From assembly GCA_027081375.1 (NCBI GenBank), contig JALWKR010000319.1:1-9208 (forward strand): 9,208 bases of DNA, read 5' to 3'. Source of the DNA: Persephonella sp. (GTDB lineage Bacteria > Aquificota > Aquificia > Aquificales > Hydrogenothermaceae). The notes beneath the pieces are model-generated. The model saw only the letters and a program-made list of their open reading frames with translations, was not told where the DNA came from and searched no databases. Shown in pieces: positions 1 through 5,748 of the stretch (within the stretch, counting starts at the first letter, position 1; every line of letters begins with the position of its first letter). The position numbers were made by a program, and so were the translations under genes.

Positions 1-269
1 TGTTTTATTTTTCTGTTTGGATACTTGGAAGAGATGAGAATAAAATACTCAAGCATTCTAAAGGGCATATTTTTATCGTTATGGGTTTGTAGTTCTAAAT
101 GAAAAATAGAGTTATCCTCTAGTTCAACAAGAAAATCAGCTCTTCTTTCTTTTACTTCTGGCAAGGAAGTATCTAAAAGCTTTTTAGCATTCTTTCCTGT
201 TAATATCTGAATAAACTTAGGGGGAATTTCTTGAATTATATCTCTTAGAGTTATATCTATCTTTCCCAA
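1..269 (-). CDS. Rpn-family / PD-(D/E)XK nuclease-like protein, partial, start uncertain
   Basis: The C-terminus lies beyond position 1. The visible protein has the core signature of the Rpn/DUF4351-type PD-(D/E)XK superfamily: RRADFLVELED, then HLELQTHND, then MPFRMLEYF. The Asp of RADF and the Glu and Gln of LELQ are the expected catalytic residues. The family contains recombination-promoting nucleases and transposase-like proteins, often multicopy. The reading frame is open from 353, directly after the GTPase stop at 356-354 and in the same frame. It has no ATG or GTG before the conserved core. The only usual start is TTG at 269-267, with AAAGG about 8 nt upstream, which I adopted. Frame-consistent residues upstream (DFKHPNAIKRRDLKLLLKAD) look protein-like, so the real N-terminus may be longer with a lost or rare start, or this may be a decaying copy. 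Family assignment is fairly sure; start and intactness are not. Confidence 0.6.
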   Translation of the reverse strand, partial: MGKIDITLRDIIQEIPPKFIQILTGKNAKKLLDTSLPEVKERRADFLVELEDNSIFHLELQTHNDKNMPFRMLEYFILISSKYPNRKIK

Positions 270-353
270 AATATCAGCCTTTAAAAGAAGTTTTAAATCT
301 CTTCGTTTTATTGCGTTTGGGTGTTTAAAGTCTTTAAGATATAACCTTAATAG

Positions 354-896
354 TTAAATATATTTTGCTATCTCTTCCAGAAGCGTTAGAAGAACATTCT
401 TAACACTTTCTTTATCTAAAGCTACAAGGGGCAACACTTTAACATCTTCATCTAAATCTAATGCCGTTCTTATATCTTCAGGATCCCATGCTCCTTCTAA
501 ATCTTGCTTGTTACATCCAACAACAAAAGGAGCTGGATATCTAGATTCAAAAAAGTTAATTATTTTTCTTGCTTCATGAAAAGTTGAAGGATCTGTTGAA
601 TCTACAAGAACAACTAAACCTAACATTCCCTTTCCTAAAATATCCCACATAAAATCAAATCTAGATTGACCAGGAGTACCAAAAAGATAAAGAACATGTT
701 CATCATCAATAGTTATTTTTCCAAAATCCATTGCAACAGTAGTGTGGGATTTCACTTCTTTCTCATCAGCTTTTGTTGTTCTTGCTTCTGTTTTTACAGT
801 TTGAATTTCACTTACGGTGTTTATAAATTGGGTTTTCCCTGCAGCATAAGGTCCAGCAACAACAATTTTTATTTGTTTTTGAACTTTGTCTCCCAT
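354..896 (-). CDS. Ras-like small GTPase (COG2229 / MglA-CvnD type)
   Basis: Small GTPase of 180 aa, expected to be a cytosolic molecular switch cycling between GTP and GDP forms. Visible motifs are the P-loop GPYAAGKT (15-22), a switch I Thr pair (52-53), the switch II segment LFGTPGQSRF (71-80) with likely catalytic Gln77, and the base-specificity motif NKQD (129-132). The GTPGQ form of G3 is typical of the bacterial COG2229 'SRPRB-like' GTPases, which sit beside Roadblock proteins in Streptomyces conservons (CvnD). It differs from Myxococcus MglA, which has TVPGQ. The ATG overlaps the stop of the upstream DUF4388 gene by one base (TAATG), and AAAGGA lies 5 nt ahead, so the two are translationally coupled. 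It is the last gene of the roadblock/DUF4388/GTPase cluster. The upstream Roadblock protein is the likely GAP, GEF or scaffold. GTPase identity is firm; the process controlled is unknown. Confidence 0.93.
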   Translation of the reverse strand: MGDKVQKQIKIVVAGPYAAGKTQFINTVSEIQTVKTEARTTKADEKEVKSHTTVAMDFGKITIDDEHVLYLFGTPGQSRFDFMWDILGKGMLGLVVLVDSTDPSTFHEARKIINFFESRYPAPFVVGCNKQDLEGAWDPEDIRTALDLDEDVKVLPLVALDKESVKNVLLTLLEEIAKYI

Positions 897-1591
897 TATA
901 GTCCTTTTATCCTCTCTACTATCTTTCTTAATAGATTTTTAGTTAGGTTGAATCCTACTTTTCTTTTTACCTTTTTCTTTCTAGAAATAATTCCTGTTGC
1001 TAAGAAGCCGTATAAAGCTCTCTCTAATGTTAGCTGTTTAACTTTTGCTTCTTCCATTATTTGCTTAACAGTTCTATTCCCATCTATGTAGTCTAATATT
1101 TTCTTTTCTGTATCTGTTAGATGAGCCTTTTCTGCTAAAATACGCCAGTCTTTATTTTTTTCAAAAACAAGGTTTAGGTCAGAAATTTTTCTCTCAACCT
1201 CATCTTGACTTAACTGTCTACTAAGATACATTATTATCTTTTCGATAGGAATTATTGGCTCTATATCAGCAGGATATCTAATAAATCCAGGGGTAAAGGA
1301 AAACTTTCCTTTTTTTACAGCTAAAAGAAGGGGAAGTTTCGCAACCAAGACTCTATATAAATCCTCTTTTGATATTCCTTCTTTTTCTAATACCTGATCA
1401 AAATCTACATCAAGGTATATATAAAAAACTTTCGCAACTTCCCTTATATAAAGTATATTTCCTTCTTTGAAATAAACGGCAAACTTTCTATTCTCATTCT
1501 CAACAACAAGAATGCCGTCTTTTTTATCCTTTCTTAAAATCTGGAAAATATCAATGAAGTTAAATACTTCTAAATTTCCTGCTATAGCCAT
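896..1591 (-). CDS. DUF4388 (PATAN-like) domain protein with C-terminal winged-helix-like region
   Basis: A 231-aa soluble protein. Residues 1-60 (MAIAGNLEVFNFIDIFQILRK, then GILVVENENRKFAVYFKEGNILYI) match the start of DUF4388/PATAN domains, which occur in bacterial gliding, twitching and two-component systems next to MglA-like GTPases. Residues about 150-205 (LAEKAHLTDTEKKILDYIDG and following) look like the small helical/winged-helix segment that often follows this domain. The tail (205-231) is strongly basic (SRKKKVKRKVG), possibly for membrane or nucleic-acid contact. The start ATG lies 4 nt after the Roadblock stop, with AGGA about 7 nt ahead inside the preceding gene's end, so this is clearly an operon. 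A role as adaptor or effector between the Roadblock protein and the GTPase is inference from context; no catalytic residues are visible. Confidence 0.85.
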   Translation of the reverse strand: MAIAGNLEVFNFIDIFQILRKDKKDGILVVENENRKFAVYFKEGNILYIREVAKVFYIYLDVDFDQVLEKEGISKEDLYRVLVAKLPLLLAVKKGKFSFTPGFIRYPADIEPIIPIEKIIMYLSRQLSQDEVERKISDLNLVFEKNKDWRILAEKAHLTDTEKKILDYIDGNRTVKQIMEEAKVKQLTLERALYGFLATGIISRKKKVKRKVGFNLTKNLLRKIVERIKGL

Positions 1592-1595
1592 TTTT

Positions 1596-1955
1596 TTATC
1601 CTAAGAGTTCTTCAATTTGTTTTGCAGCTCTCTTTATTTCCATTAATAGTAAACCAAGTTTTGCATCAGCAGGAGCTAAAACTCCTAATACAGCTAAATC
1701 CTTTATACCAGTAAAAATCATATAACCTTTTGTTCCTTTAACATAAAGTTGCTCAAGCTCTCCTTTGTCTAATTCTGTTGCCACTCTCTCCCCAAGGGAT
1801 AATATGGCAGCTCCCATTGCTGCAACCCTATCTTCATCAACGTTTGCAGGTAATACTGACGCTATTGCAAGACCGTCAGGACTAACAAGTACAGCCCCTT
1901 CTGCTCCAGAATCCCTTATAACCGTATTGAGCACTTCGTTGAAGTTTCTTGCCAT
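1596..1955 (-). CDS. Roadblock/LC7 domain protein (MglB/CvnB-like)
   Basis: A 119-aa single-domain Roadblock/LC7 protein. The pattern is characteristic: an N-terminal helix (FNEVLNTVIRDSGAEGAVLV), a DGLAIAS turn, the long central helix (EDRVAAMGAAILSLGERVA), a strand pair with YMIFTG, and the LGLLLMEIKRAAKQI helix at the end. Bacterial members dimerise and act on small Ras-like GTPases; MglB is the GAP for MglA in Myxococcus and Thermus. The start has a very strong ribosome site, GGGAGG, about 6 nt before the ATG, better than those of its neighbours, so this may be the most highly translated gene of the cluster. It lies 31 nt downstream of the acidic protein gene and 4 nt upstream of the DUF4388 gene. 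The partner is presumably the GTPase at 354-896. Confidence 0.93.
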   Translation of the reverse strand: MARNFNEVLNTVIRDSGAEGAVLVSPDGLAIASVLPANVDEDRVAAMGAAILSLGERVATELDKGELEQLYVKGTKGYMIFTGIKDLAVLGVLAPADAKLGLLLMEIKRAAKQIEELLG

Positions 1956-1986
1956 AATTTCCTCCCTTCTTCAATATATTCATTCA

Positions 1987-2964
1987 TTATAACAAATCAT
2001 TAACTTCATTTATGAACTTTTCCTTTTTTTCTTCTATACGTATTTCTTTTGCAAGCTCATGTATCAAAGTAATAATATCCTCTGTTTTTAACCTATTAGG
2101 ATCTATATTTAATTCGGACATTTTCCTATTTAATATTAATTTAGCTATAGGTCCTATCTCTTTAACAAACTCTTTTTCTATATGTTCTAGTATTATCGGA
2201 TCTATAAACTCTTCTTTTTGTTCTCTTTCTCTTTTTATATTTTCCTTTAAGTTTTTATCTAAATCTTTTTTTCTTTCATATTCTTCAATAGACTCTTTTA
2301 TAAGGTCTTCTAAAGATGGAACCTCTTCTGCTTCTTCACCAACTGTTTCTTCCTCTTTTATAATTTCACAGTTTTCCTCTTTTTCTTTTAAATTTTCTTG
2401 CATAAAGAACTCTTCATAGGAAGAGTTCTGGATAATCTCTTCTCCCTTAGTTTCTTGCTTTTCTTTCTCTTCACTATGTTTTTCTTCGAATCTGTCAATA
2501 TTACCTATGTACTCCTCAATATCAACAGTATCTTCTTTTGTCTCCTTAGGTTTACTTTCTTTTTCAAACTTTTCAATTTCAGCAATATCAAAAGATAAAT
2601 CTTCTATACTGGATATATCTTTTATTTTTTTCGCTAAAATCTCGTGTTCTAATAAAATAACTGCAAACTTAGGCTTTTCCAAAAAAATGGAAGATACAGC
2701 AACATCTCTTTTTACAAAATAGATAAATAAAGCAAAATCTTCCCCTTCTGCATACAAATATTTTTCATTAAAGTCAGGTATAACCTCTTCAATCTCTTTC
2801 GATTTCTCTAATATATGGCTAATTTTATCTTCTATTATTTTTTTTTTGTCTTCTGTTAAATCTGTTAAAACAAGCTTTGGATCTGTTTTAATAAACAGAC
2901 CAACAAAAGAAGCTAGAGTGTTTTCCTTTAGCTCTTTAAAATAGTTAAAAATTTTATGTTTCAT
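1987..2964 (-). CDS. Acidic protein with N-terminal roadblock-like region and C-terminal DUF8082-like region
   Basis: A 325-aa protein in three parts. Residues about 15-118 show helix-strand alternation ending in LYAEGEDFALFIYFVKRDVAVSSI and FAVILLEHEILAKKI, which resembles the last strands and helix of a Roadblock domain; this is a weak call. Residues about 120-250 are low-complexity, rich in Glu and Lys, and probably form a flexible or coiled-coil linker. Residues 252-325 contain IDPIILEHIEKEFVKEIGPIAKLIL, then ITLIHELAKEI and EKFINEV. The IGPIAK core followed by a 'LAxEI…F' helix is the signature I associate with DUF8082, seen at the C-termini of cyanobacterial Ser/Thr kinases and other signalling proteins. 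The gene opens the GTPase cluster behind its own predicted promoter, with AGGA about 10 nt before the ATG. A regulatory or scaffold role is inferred. A strong hairpin lies inside the gene at 2406-2429. Confidence 0.8.
   Translation of the reverse strand: MKHKIFNYFKELKENTLASFVGLFIKTDPKLVLTDLTEDKKKIIEDKISHILEKSKEIEEVIPDFNEKYLYAEGEDFALFIYFVKRDVAVSSIFLEKPKFAVILLEHEILAKKIKDISSIEDLSFDIAEIEKFEKESKPKETKEDTVDIEEYIGNIDRFEEKHSEEKEKQETKGEEIIQNSSYEEFFMQENLKEKEENCEIIKEEETVGEEAEEVPSLEDLIKESIEEYERKKDLDKNLKENIKREREQKEEFIDPIILEHIEKEFVKEIGPIAKLILNRKMSELNIDPNRLKTEDIITLIHELAKEIRIEEKKEKFINEVNDLL
2406..2429 (-). other. Perfect 10-bp inverted repeat with 4-nt loop inside a CDS
   Basis: AGAACTCTTC at 2406-2415 is followed by ATAG and then its exact reverse complement at 2420-2429. 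In the transcript (minus strand) this would fold into a 10-bp stem with a CUAU tetraloop, spanning codons for NSSYEEF in the acidic linker of the 325-aa protein. No U-run follows, so a normal intrinsic terminator is unlikely. It may be chance in purine-rich coding sequence, or a transcript-stability or translation element. Confidence 0.5.
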
Positions 2965-3005
2965 TTTATTTTTTCCTGCAGTTATACTTAGGTTCCTATT
3001 TCTTA

Positions 3006-3034
3006 AATATATTGTTTATTAAGCAGTTATTCAA
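3006..3034 (-). promoter_or_regulatory. Predicted sigma70-type promoter for the roadblock/GTPase cluster
   Basis: On the minus strand, a -35-like TTGAAT (3034-3029) and a -10-like TATATT (3011-3006) are separated by exactly 17 nt. The predicted transcription start is near 2999, giving a leader of about 35 nt to the ATG at 2964. The site lies in the only sizeable gap (103 nt) between minus-strand clusters, which supports separate transcription of the four signalling genes. It rests on consensus reading only, in AT-rich DNA. Confidence 0.5.
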
Positions 3035-3049
3035 TTTATCGGAAAAAGG

Positions 3050-3078
3050 AAGAAGATTTTTAAGTTATTATTCTTCTT
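3050..3078 (-). terminator. Possible weak terminator after the ndk/DUF4149 unit
   Basis: A 7-bp inverted repeat (AAGAAGA / TCTTCTT, 3050-3056 and 3072-3078) with a 15-nt loop overlaps the end of the DUF4149-like gene. On the minus strand it is followed by CC and a run of five T. The stem is short and AT-rich, so termination would be weak. Its placement just ahead of the predicted promoter is the main reason to list it. Confidence 0.2.
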
Positions 3079-3562
3079 TTTTTGAAACGTAGTTGTAAAA
3101 TAGGAATAAAATGATAACTAAAGATAAAATATTTACAGTACTTGAAATCATATGAACAGTTTTGAATTTTTCTTTAAGAGTCTCAGCTTCCTGTTTTTTT
3201 CCTTCATCTAAAAGGGCATAGTATTGATTATTTATGTTTTGCCCTATAGGAAGTAAAGTTTTGTGCTGAGCCATATATAAAAGGATAAGAACTGTTAGCC
3301 CGACAACAAAGGCCTTAAGTTTTTTAACAATAAACTTATCTTTTACAGATTGAACTGCTATTAACGTGTATATAACAATCCCTATTATCCATCCTGATGC
3401 AAAATAGTACGGAAATATTAGATTTGTTATCTCTCCTGCTAATCTGTGGTTAAAATGAGAGAAAAGCTGGGGAGTTAAAATAAATGTAACAAATATATTA
3501 AAACCAGCTAAAATCCCCAGCAAAAGTAATGTTAAAAAGTCAAAAAACTTTTTATTCAACAA
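3068..3562 (-). CDS. DUF4149-like four-span membrane protein
   Basis: A 164-aa integral inner-membrane protein with four predicted spans at about residues 8-30, 50-72, 82-98 and 138-158. A polar segment (105-136, rich in Gln, Lys and Glu) lies between spans 3 and 4. The early motif FVTFILTPQLFSHFNHRLAGEI and the following LIFPYYF fit the DUF4149/TMEM205-like family, whose role is not established. There is no ATG near the N-terminus. The gene begins with TTG at 3562 (a second TTG follows at 3559) inside the last codons of ndk, an 11-nt overlap. AGCAGG lies 7 nt upstream, so translation is probably coupled to ndk at reduced level. It ends the symporter-ndk cluster. Function cannot be given. Confidence 0.8.
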   Translation of the reverse strand: MLNKKFFDFLTLLLLGILAGFNIFVTFILTPQLFSHFNHRLAGEITNLIFPYYFASGWIIGIVIYTLIAVQSVKDKFIVKKLKAFVVGLTVLILLYMAQHKTLLPIGQNINNQYYALLDEGKKQEAETLKEKFKTVHMISSTVNILSLVIILFLFYNYVSKKEE

Positions 3563-3974
3563 TTTCTAACCTGCTAAAGAAAAATGGTATTTCAACTGTA
3601 GCTGATTCTGGAGAATCAGAACCATGAACAGCGTTTTCTCCCACGTTTGTTCCATAAAGTTTTCTGAGAGTTCCTTCTGCAGCTTCTTCAGGATTTGTTG
3701 CTCCCATTATCTCTCTAATTCTTGAGATAGCATTTTCTCCTTCCCAAACCATAGCAACAATAGGACCAGAAGACATAAATTCACATAGCTCATCATAAAA
3801 AGGTCTATCTTTATGCACAATATAAAATTGTTGTGCTTGTTCTTTTGTTAACTTTAACTTTTTTAAAGCTAAAAGTTTAAATCCCTTTTCCTGAACGTGA
3901 GCAATAATCTTTCCTTCCACTCCTTTTCTCACTGCATCAGGTTTAATAAGCATAAGTGTCCTTTCTACTGCCAT
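3552..3974 (-). CDS. ndk: Nucleoside diphosphate kinase
   Basis: Cytosolic enzyme that transfers the gamma-phosphate of ATP to other (d)NDPs through a phosphohistidine, balancing nucleotide triphosphate pools. The 140-aa length is normal for bacterial Ndk. Family motifs are RTLMLIKPDAV at the N-terminus (Lys11 is the nucleotide-contacting Lys), RPFYDEL (57-63), a GATNPEEA loop (91-98), and the active-site segment NAVHGSDSPESA with catalytic His117. The C-terminus SRLEIVE is also typical. The start has GGAGG 5-6 nt ahead of the ATG. That ribosome site lies inside the last codons of the preceding small membrane-peptide gene, whose TAA directly touches the ndk ATG. The gene is thus embedded in a symporter–peptide–ndk–DUF4149 cluster. 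Substituting RKLYG for the usual RxxFG in the 'GTIRxxFG' region looks like lineage variation, not loss of function. Confidence 0.98.
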   Translation of the reverse strand: MAVERTLMLIKPDAVRKGVEGKIIAHVQEKGFKLLALKKLKLTKEQAQQFYIVHKDRPFYDELCEFMSSGPIVAMVWEGENAISRIREIMGATNPEEAAEGTLRKLYGTNVGENAVHGSDSPESATVEIPFFFSRLEIVE

Positions 3975-4109
3975 TTATTCCTCCATATCCTTGTTTTTGC
4001 TATTATTATACAGGATTTTATAAAATGAGAATATATTTAATCCAATAACTATTCCCCATGAAATAGCCATAAATATAGCTCCCTGCGTATTAAGAAGATG
4101 TCCTTCCAT
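3975..4109 (-). CDS. Small single-span membrane peptide, MetS-like symporter small subunit
   Basis: A 44-aa ORF, too short for many gene callers. It begins with ATG at 4109, preceded by GGGAG about 8 nt upstream, overlaps the symporter end by 20 nt, and stops with TAA touching the ndk start. The peptide has a short polar head (MEGHLLNTQ), one transmembrane segment (about residues 10-34, with GAIFMAISWGIVIGL) and a polar tail. The Trp-Gly pair in the middle of the span and the position right behind an NSS-family transporter match the MetS small subunits known from the Corynebacterium MetPS methionine/alanine importer. It probably associates with the symporter in the inner membrane. Its good ribosome site, coupled overlap and tight packing support a real gene. 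Homology is judged from layout and a short motif only. Confidence 0.75.
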   Translation of the reverse strand: MEGHLLNTQGAIFMAISWGIVIGLNIFSFYKILYNNSKNKDMEE

Positions 4110-5634
4110 TTTTCTTCTCCCAGGCAATTTTTACAAGAATTACACCAATAATAACTGTTAAAAGGATAAATCCTCTAGCTATCCATGCATTTATATTATT
4201 AGGAACAAGTTTCGTAGGTAGGTCTGTAAAAGTCCACCAAAGAAGAATAACTATAAGAAATGCAGGAGATATATAGGTAAGAATATAGTAAAAGATTTTA
4301 GGTACTTTTATATCAGCATATCTATTTAACTCTTCCCACGCTTTTTTACTTCCTAAAATCCATACAAATGTAATGGTTTCAAGTAGTGCAAATATAACCA
4401 GAGAAAATGTTCCGATCCAGAAATCTAGCTCGTCTAATGCTCCTTTTAAGAAGATAGGTATATTTGCAGATATAAATAGGAATATTCCTAAAGTTATAAC
4501 AGCTTTGTCTCTTGAAAAACCTAGTTCATCTTCTAAAAATGCTATTGCAGGCTGCATTAGAGCTATTGACGATGTTATTCCTGCAAAGAAAAGAAGTAAA
4601 AACCATATAAATCCAAAAAATTCTCCATAAGGAATATTTGCAAATATAGCTGGTAGAGCCATAAAACCAAGATTAAAAGCCCCCTGAGAAGCTATCTGCT
4701 GAGTAGCAGCTATACCAAAAAATATTACAGAGGCAGTAATAGCAATAGAACCACCAAGGATAACTTCTGCAAACTCATTAACAGAGGCAGATGCTAAACC
4801 GTTTAATGCAATATCGCTTTTAGGCTTTAAGTAAGAAGCATATGTAAGAATAGCACCAAAGCCTATACTTAAAGTAAAAAATATCTGTCCTGCTGCTGCT
4901 AGCCATACTTTGGGATCTTTTAAAGCAGAAAAATCAGGGTTCCATAAAAAACCTAATCCATCTAAAAGATTTCTTCCTTCAGGAGAGGTTAGAGTAAAAA
5001 CTCTAACAAGAAGGAGAAAAGCCATTATAAAGATAGTAGGCATAGCAAATTTAGCTACTTTCTCTATACCTGCAGAAACTCCCCTGTGAAGTATGTAAAG
5101 ATTTAGTAGGAGAGTAATAACAAAAAACAGGTATGTATACCATGGTGGATTTAGAAATACTTCACTACTTGAGTTAGCCCCTATTAGCGACGCCAAAAAG
5201 TTTTCAAAAGGTTTTAGATAATCCTGCAGACCATCTGAAACAGGTGTACTAGGAAGCTTATTTATAAGGCTGAAAAATGAGTATAAAAGAGTCCAACTTT
5301 CTATATATGTGTAGTAAACAACAACTACAAGAGGAATAATAACCCCTAAAATTCCTAGATATTTAGCAAAAGGTTTTTTCCATATAAGGTCAAAAACCGC
5401 TATCGCTGTTCCGTGTCCCCTTTCTCCACCGTATCTACCTAAAGCCCATTCTACCCAGACAAGAGGAATTCCAAGGAGAATAAAAGAAATCATGTAAGGT
5501 ATCATAAACGCTCCGCCACCGTTATCAGCAGCCTGCACAGGAAACCTTAAAAAGTTTCCTAGTCCAATAGCATTACCTGCTACAGCAAGAATAAGCCCAA
5601 TTCTTGAACCCCAATGTTCCCGTTGATTTAACAT
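4090..5634 (-). CDS. LeuT-type Na+-dependent amino-acid symporter (NSS family)
   Basis: Inner-membrane Na+-coupled amino-acid importer of 514 aa with about 12 spans and the LeuT fold. It aligns to Aquifex LeuT with no net offset at the positions checked. TM1 reads GNAIGLGNFLRFP with Asn21, Ala22, Gly24, Gly26, Asn27 and gate Arg30. TM3 has Val104 and Tyr108. TM6 has Phe253, Thr254, Ser256 and Phe259. Asn286 (Na1 site) and Glu290 (linked to chloride independence) are in place. TM8 has Ala351, Thr354 and Ser355 (Na2 site), and TM10 has gate Asp404. The differences at pocket positions are Ile23 for Val and Leu359 for Ile. Small or hydrophobic amino acids such as leucine or alanine are therefore the likely substrates. 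The ATG at 5634 matches the LeuT N-terminus (REHW at residues 5-8); GAGG lies 11 nt upstream. It is first in a cluster with the MetS-like peptide and ndk. Confidence 0.97.
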   Translation of the reverse strand: MLNQREHWGSRIGLILAVAGNAIGLGNFLRFPVQAADNGGGAFMIPYMISFILLGIPLVWVEWALGRYGGERGHGTAIAVFDLIWKKPFAKYLGILGVIIPLVVVVYYTYIESWTLLYSFFSLINKLPSTPVSDGLQDYLKPFENFLASLIGANSSSEVFLNPPWYTYLFFVITLLLNLYILHRGVSAGIEKVAKFAMPTIFIMAFLLLVRVFTLTSPEGRNLLDGLGFLWNPDFSALKDPKVWLAAAGQIFFTLSIGFGAILTYASYLKPKSDIALNGLASASVNEFAEVILGGSIAITASVIFFGIAATQQIASQGAFNLGFMALPAIFANIPYGEFFGFIWFLLLFFAGITSSIALMQPAIAFLEDELGFSRDKAVITLGIFLFISANIPIFLKGALDELDFWIGTFSLVIFALLETITFVWILGSKKAWEELNRYADIKVPKIFYYILTYISPAFLIVILLWWTFTDLPTKLVPNNINAWIARGFILLTVIIGVILVKIAWEKKNGRTSS

Positions 5635-5660
5635 TTAAACATCAACCTCTTTATTTTTGT

Positions 5661-5690
5661 TTGACTAATCTTTTTTTCTTTTCATATTAT
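5661..5690 (+). promoter_or_regulatory. Predicted promoter for the hemA-lptCA operon
   Basis: TTGACT (5661-5666) and TATTAT (5685-5690) with an 18-nt spacer read as a sigma70-type promoter. The start site would be near 5697, giving a leader of about 49 nt to the hemA ATG. A closer TATAAT at 5688-5693 would give a 21-nt spacer, so TATTAT is preferred. The -10 region lies in a palindrome shared with the divergent promoter. Confidence 0.5.
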
Positions 5691-5714
5691 AATACTTTGA
5701 AACCTTTACGTAGA
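5685..5714 (-). promoter_or_regulatory. Predicted -10 region for the symporter-ndk cluster
   Basis: On the minus strand TATAAT is perfect at 5691-5686. No good -35 is seen: at 17-18 nt spacing only TCTACG or TTCTAC occurs. A start near 5679 would give a leader of about 45 nt. The -10 lies within the 10-bp palindrome TATTATAATA (5685-5694), which also holds the -10 of the hemA promoter on the other strand. Confidence 0.35.
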
Positions 5715-5732
5715 AGTAATCCTTCAATTGAA

Positions 5733-5748
5733 TAGAGAGGATATTATG
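5733..5748 (+). promoter_or_regulatory. Ribosome binding site deciding the hemA start
   Basis: AGAGAGGAT ends about 5 nt before ATG 5746. An in-frame TTG at 5728 would add six residues (first residues NRED), but it would place the ribosome site inside the gene and lacks a site of its own. The ATG at 5746 also gives the usual GluTR N-terminus, [14 protein letters not shown]. Confidence 0.8.

Noticed and set aside
354..896. Naming the GTPase mglA
   Set aside because: The switch II motif is GTPGQ, as in COG2229/CvnD GTPases, not the TVPGQ of Myxococcus MglA, so a gene symbol would overstate the match.
2160..2560. Purine/pyrimidine-rich near-repeats as a possible tandem repeat array
   Set aside because: The similarity comes from repeated Glu and Lys codons. 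I see no fixed unit length or exact repeated unit.
2012..2722. Several open frames on the plus strand rich in Ser, Phe and Ile
   Set aside because: They are antisense shadows of the Glu/Lys-rich gene at 1987-2964. Complementary GAA/AAA codons give TTC/TTT, which explains the composition.
4005..4010. TATAAT on the minus strand as an internal ndk promoter
   Set aside because: It lies in AT-rich codons of the small membrane peptide (LYNN region), and at 16-18 nt spacing there is no -35-like element (TATTCT at 17). It cannot be told from chance.
5728..5745. Six-codon N-terminal extension of hemA from a TTG at 5728
   Set aside because: The strong AGAGAGGAT site sits just ahead of ATG 5746, and GluTR proteins normally begin at the [14 protein letters not shown] segment. 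The extension would bury the ribosome site.
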